Below, in pieces: positions 44,958-55,230 of a stretch of 64,000 nucleotides of DNA (position 1 is its first letter; every line of letters begins with the position of its first letter). The notes under the pieces are model-generated. The model searched no databases. It worked only from the letters and a program-made list of their open reading frames with translations, and was not told where the DNA came from. A program made the position numbers and the translations under genes. The stretch lies in assembly GCA_029204225.1 (NCBI GenBank), contig CM055093.1, forward strand, positions 29,027,777 through 29,091,776, in the 5' to 3' direction. The DNA comes from Diphasiastrum complanatum (taxonomy: Eukaryota > Streptophyta > Lycopodiopsida > Lycopodiales > Lycopodiaceae).

Positions 44958-47900
44958 GTAGAATGTAGAATGTATGCTGTGAAAGACAAAACGCAATTCC
45001 TGCGTTTTGATTCGTCCGTTCAAAATTTTGACCGTTGACTTATCTTGACCAAAAGTGTTGCTAATTATGGTTTTGACTTATATTGACCATTGACTTATCT
45101 TGACCAAAAGTATTGCTAATTATGGTTTTGACTTATATTGACCGTGAGTGAAGTATTGCTATGGTTTTGGCTAGGTGTCCATTGCATGAGTGAAGTTTTG
45201 CTAATTATGGTTTTGGCGAAGTATTGCTAATTATGGACCTGACCATATTCAATATGGTGCCCGTTCAACAATCCCATTGTTTTGGGGTGAATATGACATG
45301 GTGAATTCTTGATGTACCCCTTTCTCTTGGCAGAAGTTTTGTGCTTGCTGCCAATGAATTCAACATTATTGTCTGACCTGATCTTTTTCACTTTCTTCCA
45401 CATCTGTGTTTCCACTTCCATAATAAACTATTTGAATTTCTCTGGCACTGGAGTTTTTATCCTTGAGCATACGTAAAAGTTTTCCTGCTTTAGTCATCTA
45501 TGAAGGTGAAAAAATACCTTGAATGCCCCAAGGATTCTATCTCCATAGGCCCACATACATCTGTATGTATTAATTCTAAACTTGACATTGTCACAGTTCC
45601 ATTCCTCCTCTTGAAAGGCTCCCTATGTTGCCTTCCAAGGATGCATCCCTGGCACGTATATGCTTCTACATCCATATTATAGTCGAATGTTGTCACCAGC
45701 TCCTTCCCGCTCATTATTGCCAATGCTTCTACTCTATGTCCTAACCTTCAGTGCTAAACCACATCCTGACAGTTATATTGGCTTGATGTTTATGACCACT
45801 ATTGTGTTCATCTTGTACAACCTCCCCTTCTCAACAACAAGGGCCAGCATCTCTCTATCCTTGAACATTAGTAGGCACTTGTACTTCACAAACCTCAGCT
45901 CTAATCCACTCTTTGTAAATTTCTTGACCGACAACAAGTTCTTTGACATATTGGGAACAAACATCACAGCTCTTAGCATACCTCTTCTCCCTCCTACTAA
46001 TTTCAAGAAGACTGTTTTAGAACCTGGCGACTTTATGGCTGCATTGCTTCTCACAACGACTCTTTGCAATTTTCTTCATTGTATTACATTCCCTAGCTAT
46101 GTCCTGGGCAATTGCAATAATAGCAAATTATATCCCTCCTTTCCAGGTGTGGAGCTCTAGCTGGTGTTGATCATGCATTCTCTCCCTCGGTGCTGCCTTC
46201 ACTTTGGTATCATATGATCTTGATTTTCTCGTAATCCCCTAATATATGACCTCCCAATCGATGCTAGCTCATCCCTCATCATGACTCTTCCTTCTCTTGT
46301 CCTCTTGCAACAACCTTTGCACAATGTTCATGAGGTCAAGATCCTCAATGCGACTGTTCTCAAGAACCATGACAATGGATCATAGGAAATGGGAAGACTT
46401 CCTAAAATTGTAAACACAAGGTGCGCTTTCTCCACAAGTGCTCCTACTGCTTCCATCTACCTTCCTAGCCCCTTCATCTTCTCAAGGTGCTCCAGCAGTG
46501 AGTCCCCTTTGCCCATCTTTGTGTTGGCTAGATTTCTCCTTAGTAGTAGTAGTACATTGGTCACGCTGAAGGGATGGTGAGAGGATATGACTTTGATCTG
46601 AATGTTGAAAAAACTCAGTGTGAGGCATGCATCTACGGCAAACAGCACCGCAATGCATTTGCAGAATTGGACTTTCATGACAGAAGGGATGCATGAGTCG
46701 CATTATCCATGTGGATGTGATCAAAAGCAAAGACAAGACGTTTGAATGTTTCAAGAAATTCAAGCAGGCTGCTGAGGTTCAATTGGGAAAGAGAGTGAAA
46801 TGTCTGAGAAGTGACAATGGAGGAGAATACAAAAGCAAAGATTTTGATGCCTACTGCAGTGAGCAAGGGATCAGAAGGGAATTCACAATTCCCTACATGC
46901 CTCAGCAGAACGGCATTACAGAAAGGAAAAATCAAACTATTTTGGAACTAGTAAGGTGTGTCTTACATGAAAAGGATCTGCCCAAGTATCTGTGGGCTGA
47001 GGCAGTCAAGACTGTGGTTTACATCCTCAATAGATCACCTACCAAAGGCGTGAATGGGAAAACCCCATATGAGCTTTGGCATGGACACAAACCCAACGTG
47101 AGCCATCTCAGAGTTTTGTGTGTGGCATATGCACATGTGCCCAAAGAGAAAAGAGGTAAGCTGGATCAGAGAGGAAAGAGATGTATCTTTGTGGGATACG
47201 CAGAACAGCATAAGGGATACAAACTTTATGACCCAAGCAGCAGAACCATGTTTCATTCACGGGATGTAATCTATAGTGAAAGTGAATGCATAGGACAACC
47301 GAAGGCAATAGGGTCAAAGGACTCAGGGAAGCTGCCTAGCATTGCAGTCGCACACATTAAGTCTGGGGCAAAGGGAGTGACTGAAGCTCATGCACAAGAA
47401 CCGCACGTTAGTGATCACCAAGAAGATGTACTAGCTGAGGACTCAATTGGAGAATGTGAAGAGAACGTTCATCAGGACCTCAAAAGATCAGGGAGACCAA
47501 CGAGGCCTCCATAGAGATTTGACGACATGGTCTTCATGTCAGAGGATGCAATTACAGAACCAAGAGAGTATGCTGAAGCGAGGGACCAATGGAAGCTGGC
47601 AATGGATGAGGAGATGGAGGCGATGCATAAAAATGATGCTTGGGACCTGGTGCAGTTACCGAAGGGCAGAAGGGCAATAGGCTGTAAATGGGTGTTTAAG
47701 ATAAAGTATGGGGCTGATGGGAGGATAGACAGATATAAAGCCAAAATGGTAGCGAAAGGATGTGCACAGGTAGAAGGGCTGGACTACGAAGAGACATTTG
47801 CTCCTGTTGCTCGAATTGGGTCCATAAGAATACTATTGGCTTGGGCTGCAATGGAGGATCTGGAGGTTCATCAGTTGGATGTTAAGACAACATTCCTTAA

Positions 47901-49655
47901 TGGTGAGTTGTTTGAAGAAGTTTACATGAGGCAGCCTGAGGGCTATGAAGAAGAACAGGATCTTGTTTGCAAGTTGAAACGATCAATATATGGGCTAAAA
48001 CAGGCGTCAAGGATGTGGTATGAAAAGATTCAGGTTTTCTTCCTTAAAGATGGTTTCATTAAATGTTGCTCAGATCCAAGCATATTCTGTAAATCGCTGT
48101 CAGGATCAATACTCATTATAGCATACTGTGTTGATGACATAATTATGATTGGCAATAACTTGATTATGATGGGTGAATGTAAAGAGAAATTGAAGGCACG
48201 GTTTGAAATGAAGGATCTTGGAGAAATTCATTATTGTCTAGGCATGGAGATTAAGAGGAATAGAGAGAGAAGGACAGTATGCAAAAGCTAAACCACGAAG
48301 TCATTCTGGTTAGGTATCAGCTTAATTACCAAGAAGTATAAAAAGCACATGCCCTCAAGGCAGCCATATTAACTAACTAACTAATCGTTGGATCGTCTTC
48401 ACCTGACTCCGAAACACTATTACAGGTTCACAAGTTTTTCCTTCTTTTCCTCCAAAATTCATCCTGTGGACCTCATATCCAAGATGCATAGGCAATTTGA
48501 ATGATACTATTTAGGGGTTCTCATGATATTTGAATTGGAGATATGGGCTAGGTAGTAATGAATAGAAAATTGAGATACTGGCGTTTTGTTTGATTTGTGA
48601 AGTTCAAGTCATGAAAATTAGTAAGCATGTGATATTGCTTGAATTGAATTATTGCATGTGATACAGATATTGGGGAAAACCTTGGACACGCATGCAGCCA
48701 ACAACGGAAGTGGATGATGAGATCTTGATACACCATGATGCCATGGATAGAAGATGGTGGAGAGCGCAGGTAGACATTTCCCATATGATCCTCATATGTT
48801 TGTCATGAATGGTTTGCATGTTTTACCCTTTCTTAATAGTAAGTGTAAGATGCACGTGAAGCGAATTATACTGTGAATCGTTTCAGCTGGAAAAGAGCCG
48901 TAGATCATTTATAGGATTGGCACTGAAGCATGTAAAAAGAGCACGGTACATGCCATTTTTTTGGCATATATTTATCTCACCCAAGTCTATTGTATGCAAA
49001 TGGCGCCTGTTGAGAGTTGTAGAATTCTCATAAATTCTTCTCAAACTTCTGCTTGGTAGATTTTTTAACATGGATAGGAAAAACTTGTCGTGATCCCATT
49101 AAAAGTGTTAGTCACGATTGTCATGTTCAATAACTAATTAAGCTTATAGATATGTCTAATGCTCGTCATGATTCCAACCAGGCAATACGTTATCTCATGC
49201 GTTTTCCAAGTGAATATACCTGCAATCTACTTAACAAAGCCCGACATCAGGCATTTGGTCACGAAGCAGCTGCAATGGTTTTGGAATCCCTACCAAATGA
49301 ATGGCCACAGGTGCGAATGTGGTTCTACAGTAGATTTGGTTCTAGTATTCGTGTGAACCTATTATACTGTTAACCAGGAAGCTATGCTGTGGATGCAACA
49401 CCTTGACTTGATTCAATTGTCGATGATTGATTCACAGAAAACTGCAGAAAGTAAAAAAGGCCCAATGGAGCATTTGGTATGGTCTTCACAGCGGCCATGG
49501 ATTCCGCGACCTCTGACGAGCGTTCATGTCAGATTGGGTGACAAAGCCTCAGAGATGAAGTTGGTTAGCTTTGATGGTTACATGAAACTTGCCACACGGC
49601 TGCGATCTCACTTTCCTCAAGCTAGGAATGTATGGCTCTCAACAGAAATGCAGGT

Positions 49656-49731
<76 letters not shown>

Positions 49732-50269
49732 GCGCGCGCGCATTTCCATCTAGATTTGAGAATACTATTGTGCTGTTGAAGATTCCTGGATGGGTAGAAT
49801 CAAGGGCAAAACAGGTATTTTTAGTGGACCTCTTTCTTTGTTTCTTTACCCTGACTTTCTTGGCTGATTCATGTTTAGGTCAACCACATAGCCATAGAGA
49901 AAGCGGTCCATAGCTTAATGTCTAGAAATAGTGTCAACCTTTTATATTTCAAGCTCTTTCTATTGGAATAACTGTTTTGACGTATTTCAGGATGTCATAG
50001 AGCAGTCAAAGTCGTATGCTGGATGGAATTTCTATTACAGCAACGTTACCAGACAGACAGGAAACACCAGTATGCAATCGTATGAGGATGGTCTAGGGCG
50101 CCAAACAAGCACGAACAATGCTTTTGTCAACTTGCTGATGGCAGCTGACGCAGATTTCTTTATCGGAGCTCTTGGATCGACTTGGTGCATCTTGATAGAT
50201 GGTCTGAGATGTACAGGAGGAAAGGAAATGGTAGGCTATCTAAGTGTTAACAAGGACCGTTTCTGGTGA
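37938..50269 (+). CDS. GT23-like (alpha-1,6-fucosyltransferase fold) glycosyltransferase, nine exons
   Basis: Exons are 37938-38139, 39104-39489, 42892-43141, 44574-44739, 48667-48769, 48887-48931, 49182-49310, 49438-49653 and 49991-50269. All introns are GT-AG and all phases join, giving about 591 residues. Residues about 17-38 (HVVVSTFLLLFLGIFALIAC) are one membrane span after a basic N-terminus, so this is a type II, probably Golgi, protein. A stem region follows, then GLGGLIISLSGILASALEDK, RVLVTDNF and SQWSCYFLPETSEECRQ. The core VHVRLGDKASEMKLVSFDGY corresponds to the HVRRTDK nucleotide-sugar motif of FUT8, with Leu replacing the second Arg, and ADADFFIGALGSTWC corresponds to its C-terminal ADF block. 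The likely role is transfer of a sugar, possibly fucose, from a nucleotide sugar; donor and acceptor are not deducible. Exon 6 uses the donor at 48932, since the 48950 donor would break phase. Confidence 0.85.
38146..38183 (+). repeat. (CT)n microsatellite in intron 1
   Basis: A pure CT tract begins 6 bp after the exon 1 donor GT. Confidence 0.95.
39516..39562 (+). repeat. (TG)n(GA)n microsatellite in intron 2
   Basis: A compound TG then GA tract begins 26 bp after the exon 2 donor. Confidence 0.95.
39563..41917. other. intron 2 sequence without recognised gene
   Basis: There are several short ORFs but no family. 40500-40740 reads like low-complexity Gln/Arg-rich retroelement gag (AQQGLDKPRGTT, QKRQGQRQRFKQTTTHH) in one frame and may be a gag scrap. 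The rest is unclassified repeat-like DNA. Confidence 0.4.
42035..42250 (+). repeat. 75-bp tandem repeat, three copies, inside the DNA transposon
   Basis: The unit starts 'ctcc...acctccattg' and contains 'ggaagcaactgtatgcaacg' and 'ctctggaaatccagcaaa'. The period is 75, so the repeat stays in frame (LPPLEILEATVCNEALEIQQ). The third copy diverges. Confidence 0.9.
42040..42501 (+). other. 153-codon open frame in the DNA transposon, origin unknown
   Basis: The frame covers the three repeats, then reads NWSFWVQHSSNIHVEVYNIL, ELNCPSCDTSASIPRPNLDC and GCLYLTKHNGEVLLGP. Two CxxC-like pairs (NCPSC, CCGC) are present. It lies in a host intron and has no known transposon family. It may be a captured exon, but I do not recognise it. 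Confidence 0.35.
44339..44546 (+). repeat. 104-bp tandem duplication before exon 4
   Basis: Two units (44339-44442, 44443-44546) share 'gcaatgttccact', 'tttaaacaaaaactttcaga' and 'agagcattttggagagtgct'. The second ends 27 bp before the exon 4 acceptor. Confidence 0.9.
44748..44992 (+). repeat. tandem duplication carrying (TG)n(GA)n tracts after exon 4
   Basis: Two copies of 'ctagcaacctgatctgttgc' (one base differs) - TG tract - GA tract - 'gtatgctgtgaaagacaaaa' lie in tandem. The tracts are 44773-44859 and 44914-44955, and differ in length between copies. Confidence 0.9.
45020..45235 (+). repeat. degenerate tandem repeat in intron 4
   Basis: Repeats of 'gacttatcttgaccaaaagt' plus 'ttgctaattatggttttgac' recur with a period of about 53 bp, decaying to the right. 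Confidence 0.75.
45236..46690 (-). pseudogene. copia 5' half (gag, protease, integrase start) in intron 4, antisense to the host gene
   Basis: On the minus strand, gag (ANTKMGKGDSLLEHLEKMKG; SRIEDLDLMNIVQRLLQEDK) lies at 46680-46260, protease C-terminus (MFVPNMSKNLLSVKKFTKSG) at about 45970, GAG-preintegrase (YTCQGCILGRQHREPFKRRN) at about 45650, and the integrase start (HTDVCGPMEIES, then IRSDNNVEFIGSKHK) down to 45236. It is broken by stops in all parts. RT is absent. Confidence 0.85.
46693..48291 (+). pseudogene. copia 3' half (integrase, RT) in intron 4, sense to the host gene
   Basis: Two frames, 46693-47514 and 47527-48291, meet at a TAG (47512-47514) with little loss. They hold integrase (CLRSDNGGEYKSKDFDAYCS; QQNGITERKNQTILELVRCV; GKTPYELWHGHKPNVSHLRV) and RT (CKWVFKIKYGADGRIDRYKA; QLDVKTTFLNGELFEEVYMR; YCVDDIIMIG in place of YVDD; LGMEIKRNRE). 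It ends mid-RT at 48291. It starts exactly where the antisense half starts, head to head. Confidence 0.9.
49656..49741 (+). repeat. (CT)n(CA)n(CG)n compound microsatellite in intron 8
   Basis: CT (49656-49682), CA (49683-49717) and CG (to 49741) tracts begin 2 bp after the exon 8 donor GT. The (CA)n(CG)n part is a strictly alternating purine-pyrimidine tract of about 58 bp. Confidence 0.95.
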
Positions 50270-51678
50270 ACACACTTGCTATGTATATCCCCGAGGCGAC
50301 TCCAATTGCCTTCATAAACTGCTTGCTCAGTTTCAAAGAAAAAAGAAGGTGAAATGTACAAAGCTGCATAATTATCGTGCTTTCAACAGCAGACAAAAAA
50401 ACCTTCAAAGCTCACCACATTCATGACACTCAAATAGCTCATTCTGGTCAGTGAATACTGTGCCTACAAACATACATGCATATATGCCTGTTCGATCTTC
50501 ACAGAATTAAGAAGTAAGATTCCCTGAATAGCAACCACAAAGCAGAAATTTTTTATCCTGAAAAAGCAGCATTTTCGCACCGATTTAACGAGGATGATGA
50601 ATGATGTAACTTCATTACGCTTGTGAACACATGATGTGCAACTTCTCAAGGATGATGAATGATGTATAGCTTCATTACAATTGTGAACACATGATGTGTA
50701 ACCTCACTACGATTGAGAACACATTTGTACATGATCAGTGCTTGTATATCATAGCTTTCTTCATGTTTTCAAGAATGATCTTATAACATGACTTACGCCA
50801 GTGACTGGCTGCCCTACAATCTGTCCTGACCTGTTTATAGCTCTAACTGTATGCTTGCTTATCCAAATCTGAAGAAATCTAGCTGCGATAGGTCGCCCTA
50901 CTATCGAAAATCAGCTCCTCGATCACCACTATTGCCGCAAAGCCTTCAACTCTTTCTACTCCAGGTTTACAACTTTCCATTCTTTCTTGCAAAGCGAGAA
51001 GACCCCAAATTACTATATTTTAACCTCAATCTACTGATTTCTAACCCCATAGTACTGATTCTATCGCAATCTGCTAAAATTTGACCCCAAATTACTGTCT
51101 CTAAGCCCAATATACTAATTCCTGGTCGACGACTGCTAACATCACTTGATCGGGTCTGGCCGCTGAAGCAACAGGGGTTTTCACCCAAAGAGCCTGATAT
51201 CTTTCTCTATACAGAACGATTTTTTGTGAAATCAAACTGTGCAGGAGGGCGATTCCCTGGTGCGAATCAGTCCGCAGGTGTCCGCTGGTGGGAAGTGTGC
51301 TTCATAAGACGCTCCTAACTGGTCGTTTCAAAAAGCGGAAAGCTATGACGTAGGTATCAACCAACGCAGGCAACACCATCAATGCTGCATAACACTCAGA
51401 ACTAGATGGATGCAGCAACTGAAACGATTTCCAGATAATAAAATCCCACGCTGCGATCAAAAGAAAAGTTGCTGCTTCTAGTTCGCCATCGCTTTTATGT
51501 CAAGGTATTTTCTTTCTTTCCATTGTCATCATATATTATCACCTTGTTTCAAATCCATAGGAAAAGTAATTGTAAATCTAAGAGATTGTAGTGTTTGGAG
51601 ATGAGGTGAAAAAATTTAGTAGAATGCAAAAAAAGATTGATGCACCTTGAGTAGCTAGCCTATTTATCGAGCATGTGT
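50270..51678 (+). other. 3' UTR and downstream intergenic region of the glycosyltransferase gene
   Basis: No ORF of note. Two tandem repeat patches are present: about 58-bp units with 'ggatgatgaatgatgta' and 'tgtgaacacatgatgtg' at 50590-50735, and about 21-bp units of 'accccaaattactgattct' type at 51000-51125. A polyadenylation site could not be fixed. Confidence 0.6.
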
Positions 51679-51948
51679 TCAGACTTCATAGATTACCTTC
51701 GTGTCTGATAGAAATACTCGATTTCCTAAGAACTTTTGGACGATAGTTATGGCCAAATTGGAAGTCCAATTGAGAATAAGCAGTACGGAGCATCCTGAAA
51801 CGGATGGCCAAACTAAGAGAGTCACTCGACGGACCTTAGAGGATATGCTTAGGGCATTTGTTAGAGACAATCAAACTCAATTGGAGGAATACTTGCCATT
51901 GTTGGAGTTTGCTTACAATTACAAAAAGAATGATAGTACTAAACATTG
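51679..51948 (+). pseudogene. Ty3/gypsy integrase fragment
   Basis: About 90 codons read SDRNTRFPKNFWTIVMAKLE, EHPETDGQTKRV and EDMLRAFVRDNQTQLEEYLP, LLEFAYN, the C-terminal catalytic part of a gypsy integrase including the conserved Glu region. The usual NQ/ER of the family's DGQTERTN is altered. No other domain is adjacent. Confidence 0.85.
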
Positions 51949-52298
51949 AACTTCAAAGAGAACGCAAAGATTCTTTCACAAAAGAATAATGCCATAGGAT
52001 GTCTCAGTTCATGTGTGTATAACAAGTAACTTAAATTCGTCCTTGCCCTCTTTGTAATGCTTCTCAATTTACAACGCATTTGATTAATTAAAGAGAATCT
52101 TTAGAGCCAAAACAAAGGTAATGTACTTAGCTTTCATTCTTTCTAATATGTGGTAGCATTAGTAGAATAGAAAGATTCTATACAACATAGAACTTATGAA
52201 GCCTAAATGGAAATTGAAGAAAAGAATTGTTCATGAAGCATATGACTCATTTTGGAGTGTTATCAAAATCTATTCTAAAATTAGTTGAAGAGGGAGTA
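51949..52298 (+). other. internal remnant before a copia 3' LTR
   Basis: No protein was recognised. It ends with 'gttgaagagggagta', matching the polypurine tract context of element A, so it is probably the last internal bases of a copia element. Confidence 0.45.
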
Positions 52299-52854
52299 TG
52301 TTGTGATGTTATTTATTATTTGGCAATTTGGAGGCCAAATTTAGAAGTAAACCTGATATAGTTTTTAAAGGTAAATAGCCCTAAAAATAGTATTTTACTA
52401 TTTTTTGAAAAGTAATTTGATGGTTCAAGGTCGCATTAAGACCAAGTGACATTACATCTAGAAATACATTCAATCTAGACATTAAAAAGTTAGGTTTTTG
52501 ATAAGTACTTGGAAATTACCATATATAGCAAGGCCATCATGGAGAAATGTTGATAAGGTTCTCATTTGATGTGGAGAACCTTTCTTCTTCTATTCTATGT
52601 CTCTCTCTATCTCTTCTCTCTTGATATTGGCAGTTCTAATGTTGAGATTTCTACATTGTTGATGATAATATTATGTGATGTGCACCCAATTTAGCTAAAG
52701 ATCGTAGATTCATTTATGACATAAACGGTTCACAATTTGTGTGAAAATTTGTTGTAGTTTGTTGATCAGTATGTTTCTAGAAATTGTTAGCTTTGTAATC
52801 AGTTTCGTGACTACACTTGCACATACCATTCATAAATGCTACCCAATTCCAACA
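52299..52854 (+). repeat. copia 3' LTR or solo LTR
   Basis: This 556-bp stretch runs from TGTTGTGATG to TTCCAACA (inverted ends TGTTG/CAACA), directly after a polypurine-like tract. A TATA-like CATATATAG lies near 52527. Confidence 0.65.
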
Positions 52855-53142
52855 TGTCAGTAAATTATAATAGTATGAGTATACTTTCAAAAAACAAAAA
52901 ATAGTACAAATCATTTAGGGATTTGACATGTTGCTTACCTGATATAAGTGGTTACTTACTAGAATAGAATCTATATAAAACATAAATTGTACACAAATTG
53001 CTAAATTCGCTTTTTAATCTATTGATATCATAGTGATACCTTTAATTATATGCACCCTTTGAGATAAGCTCATCTTTTTATATGCAATGTAGAATGCCCA
53101 TGGAAGCAAGCTAATTCTTGTATGTAGTGTCCATAGAAGCAT

Positions 53143-53574
53143 TTGGAGTATTTCAAATCTCTTTTTTTTTCTTTTCTTTTTATTCTTCCTTCTATAATTG
53201 AGGGCCTTGGTGTGGAGGCATTTTCTGAGATATATCTCAAATTTAAGTCCTTGCTCAATACTCTATTATTCAGATCTCAGAATAAGGACATAATTCATTA
53301 TCAGGACCTGGTGGCACTCGAGAAGCATATATATAAAGCTAAGCTTGACATAATGTTTACCAAGTTATATAATGATTTCAAGTCTGTAGATGAGTGCCCA
53401 ATTCATATTAAAAAATGTAGATTTGTTGATTTTCAGTCTGCTTTTGTTTTTTTTCTTTTGTTAATATTTTTGACAATTCGGAGGCTGACTAACCCTTCCA
53501 CTTCTGAAACTGCTTCTTCTAGTAGTACAGTATCAAAGAGAGGTGGCGTTGGAATTACCACCGGGGTTGGCTGA
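53143..53574 (+). other. hypothetical ORF, 143 residues
   Basis: It contains a hydrophobic segment (FFLLLIFLTI) and Ser-rich end, and overlaps a minus-strand ORF at its 3' end. No family was recognised. The first part includes HYQDLVALEKHIYKAKLDIM. It may be random. Confidence 0.2.
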
Positions 53575-53846
53575 GCCTTCTGCTCCATAAATCTTTGACA
53601 AGCCTTAAAGGCTTGTTTGGTCTGGGTGAGCTCCTGTTTTGCGCTGGCCCGGTACTTGTCGAACTCCGCCTGGTAGCTGTTCAAAGTTTGGCTTGATGCT
53701 TGAAAAGATTCATCTCTACTTGAGAGAGTGGCCTTGAGTGTGAAGAATTGCCAAAAATTGGCAAATCTAGCTTCATCAAAAACCACGTAGAATAGTGTAA
53801 ATTGTGTACACAAGTGGGTCCCACACATGTGAGGCCATGATGCCAT
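53433..53846 (-). other. hypothetical ORF, 137 residues, helical middle
   Basis: The middle (SSRDESFQASSQTLNSYQAE; AKQELTQTKQAFKACQRFME) looks like an amphipathic helix, followed by Pro-rich PTPVVIPTPP and a Lys-rich end. It resembles the linker or accessory regions of retroelement proteins, without proof. Confidence 0.25.
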
Positions 53847-55230
53847 GTGGGAAACCCTGTAGTTTAGGTCAAGTCAAGAGAGCTGGTCATGTCTATTTGG
53901 TGGCCATCCCTACTTTATAGGACCTACACCTAAGTTTAAGGTGAAAATTTGACCAACTAGCTTCCTACCAAGCATAACTCTAGGATCTAGGTTAGGGATT
54001 CATTTTAGGGCAAGAAGGGTGAGTTAACTTCCTTATTACATGCTGGAAATCCACCTAACTTCAAGAAAGAAGTCGAATTTGCTATGTATTCCAAGCTCCC
54101 ATAGTGAGAAGATAGAAAATTTTTGGAGCTCATTGGCAATCTCAAGCTATTTCACTATGTACATTGAGTTTTTGTGATCCAAATGAAACTAAATCAATTT
54201 CTACTTATTTCACAGGTTGAAGGCCGTACTACAGCTTGTAGTACACACGTGTGGGCTCAGATTTCAATGTAGGTCAATGCTTTTGATTGTTAATGCTTGT
54301 TGTTTGTCAAATTGCCAATCTAGATCAACTTTTTTGTGTCTAGTTTTTTGAAAGATTGTTAAGCAAGCATCCAATCACTCTTGTAAATATTTCGTAGATC
54401 CATTTATGGTCCTAAAGTATAGAACTTTCACATTGATTCAGATCCAAGTACAAGAGCATAAGCCATTGATCTAATGTAAATCCATTTTTAGCAAGTTTTG
54501 GTGCTAAAAACTAGTATTGAGAGGGCAAGCTAGAATCTTGATTTTGGTGAGGAGATCTGATCCCAAACTTGGTAGGGGTCCAAATCCATACTATCCACAT
54601 GTGTGGGCACCTTTGAACCTGCATCTAATGCATGGTATCCATTTGATCCAAAGAAATTCAATTTGTGAGCTTTTGATGTAATTTTTGGTGGAAATCTTAG
54701 GATAAGCTACAAAGATTGAGTGCCAATGATTAGATTTGACATAGGATCATGAGATCTAATTAATCTAGTCTGAAATCAGGTCCTCTAAACTTGTTTTACA
54801 GGTCTTGAAAGTACATCAAAAAGTGTGAGGGAGATTTAGTCATGTTATTGTCCAAAAATAGCCAAAATTGACAAGATTTGATTGTAAGTAGAATTCACAT
54901 CATCTTATCTTCATTCCAACTTTGTGAGAGAGTGCTAGAACTGAGATTATAATTCCATTTGTTGGATTAGAAATCTAATTTGAGTGAAACACTACAAGAG
55001 AGAGACCTTAGTGAGTTTCTAGAGACAATCAAATCCATTTCTTGGCAAGATTTGTTCGAAAGTAGTTTTCACTTCATCTTATCTTCATTCTAGCTTTGTG
55101 AGGGAGTGATAGAACTATGATTATAAGTCCGTTTGTTGTATTATAAATCAAATTTGAGTGAAACACTGCAAGTGTGAGACCTTTGTGAGTTTCAAGTCAA
55201 TCATTTCTTGTTTGTAGAAGTCACTAGTAA
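53847..55230 (+). other. leader region of the downstream copia gag, with a 174-bp duplication
   Basis: A CACACGTGTG motif at 54244-54253 beside 'ggccgtac' suggests LTR material near 54200. No primer-binding site was found. Two copies of a 174-bp unit occur at 54871-55044 and 55045-55200 ('cttatcttcatt', 'tttgagtgaaacact'). Confidence 0.5.

Noticed and set aside
48887-48950. Alternative longer exon 6 using the donor at about 48950
   Set aside because: It would enter exon 7 in the wrong phase; the donor at 48932 keeps the frame and the RYLMRFPSEYTC reading of exon 7.
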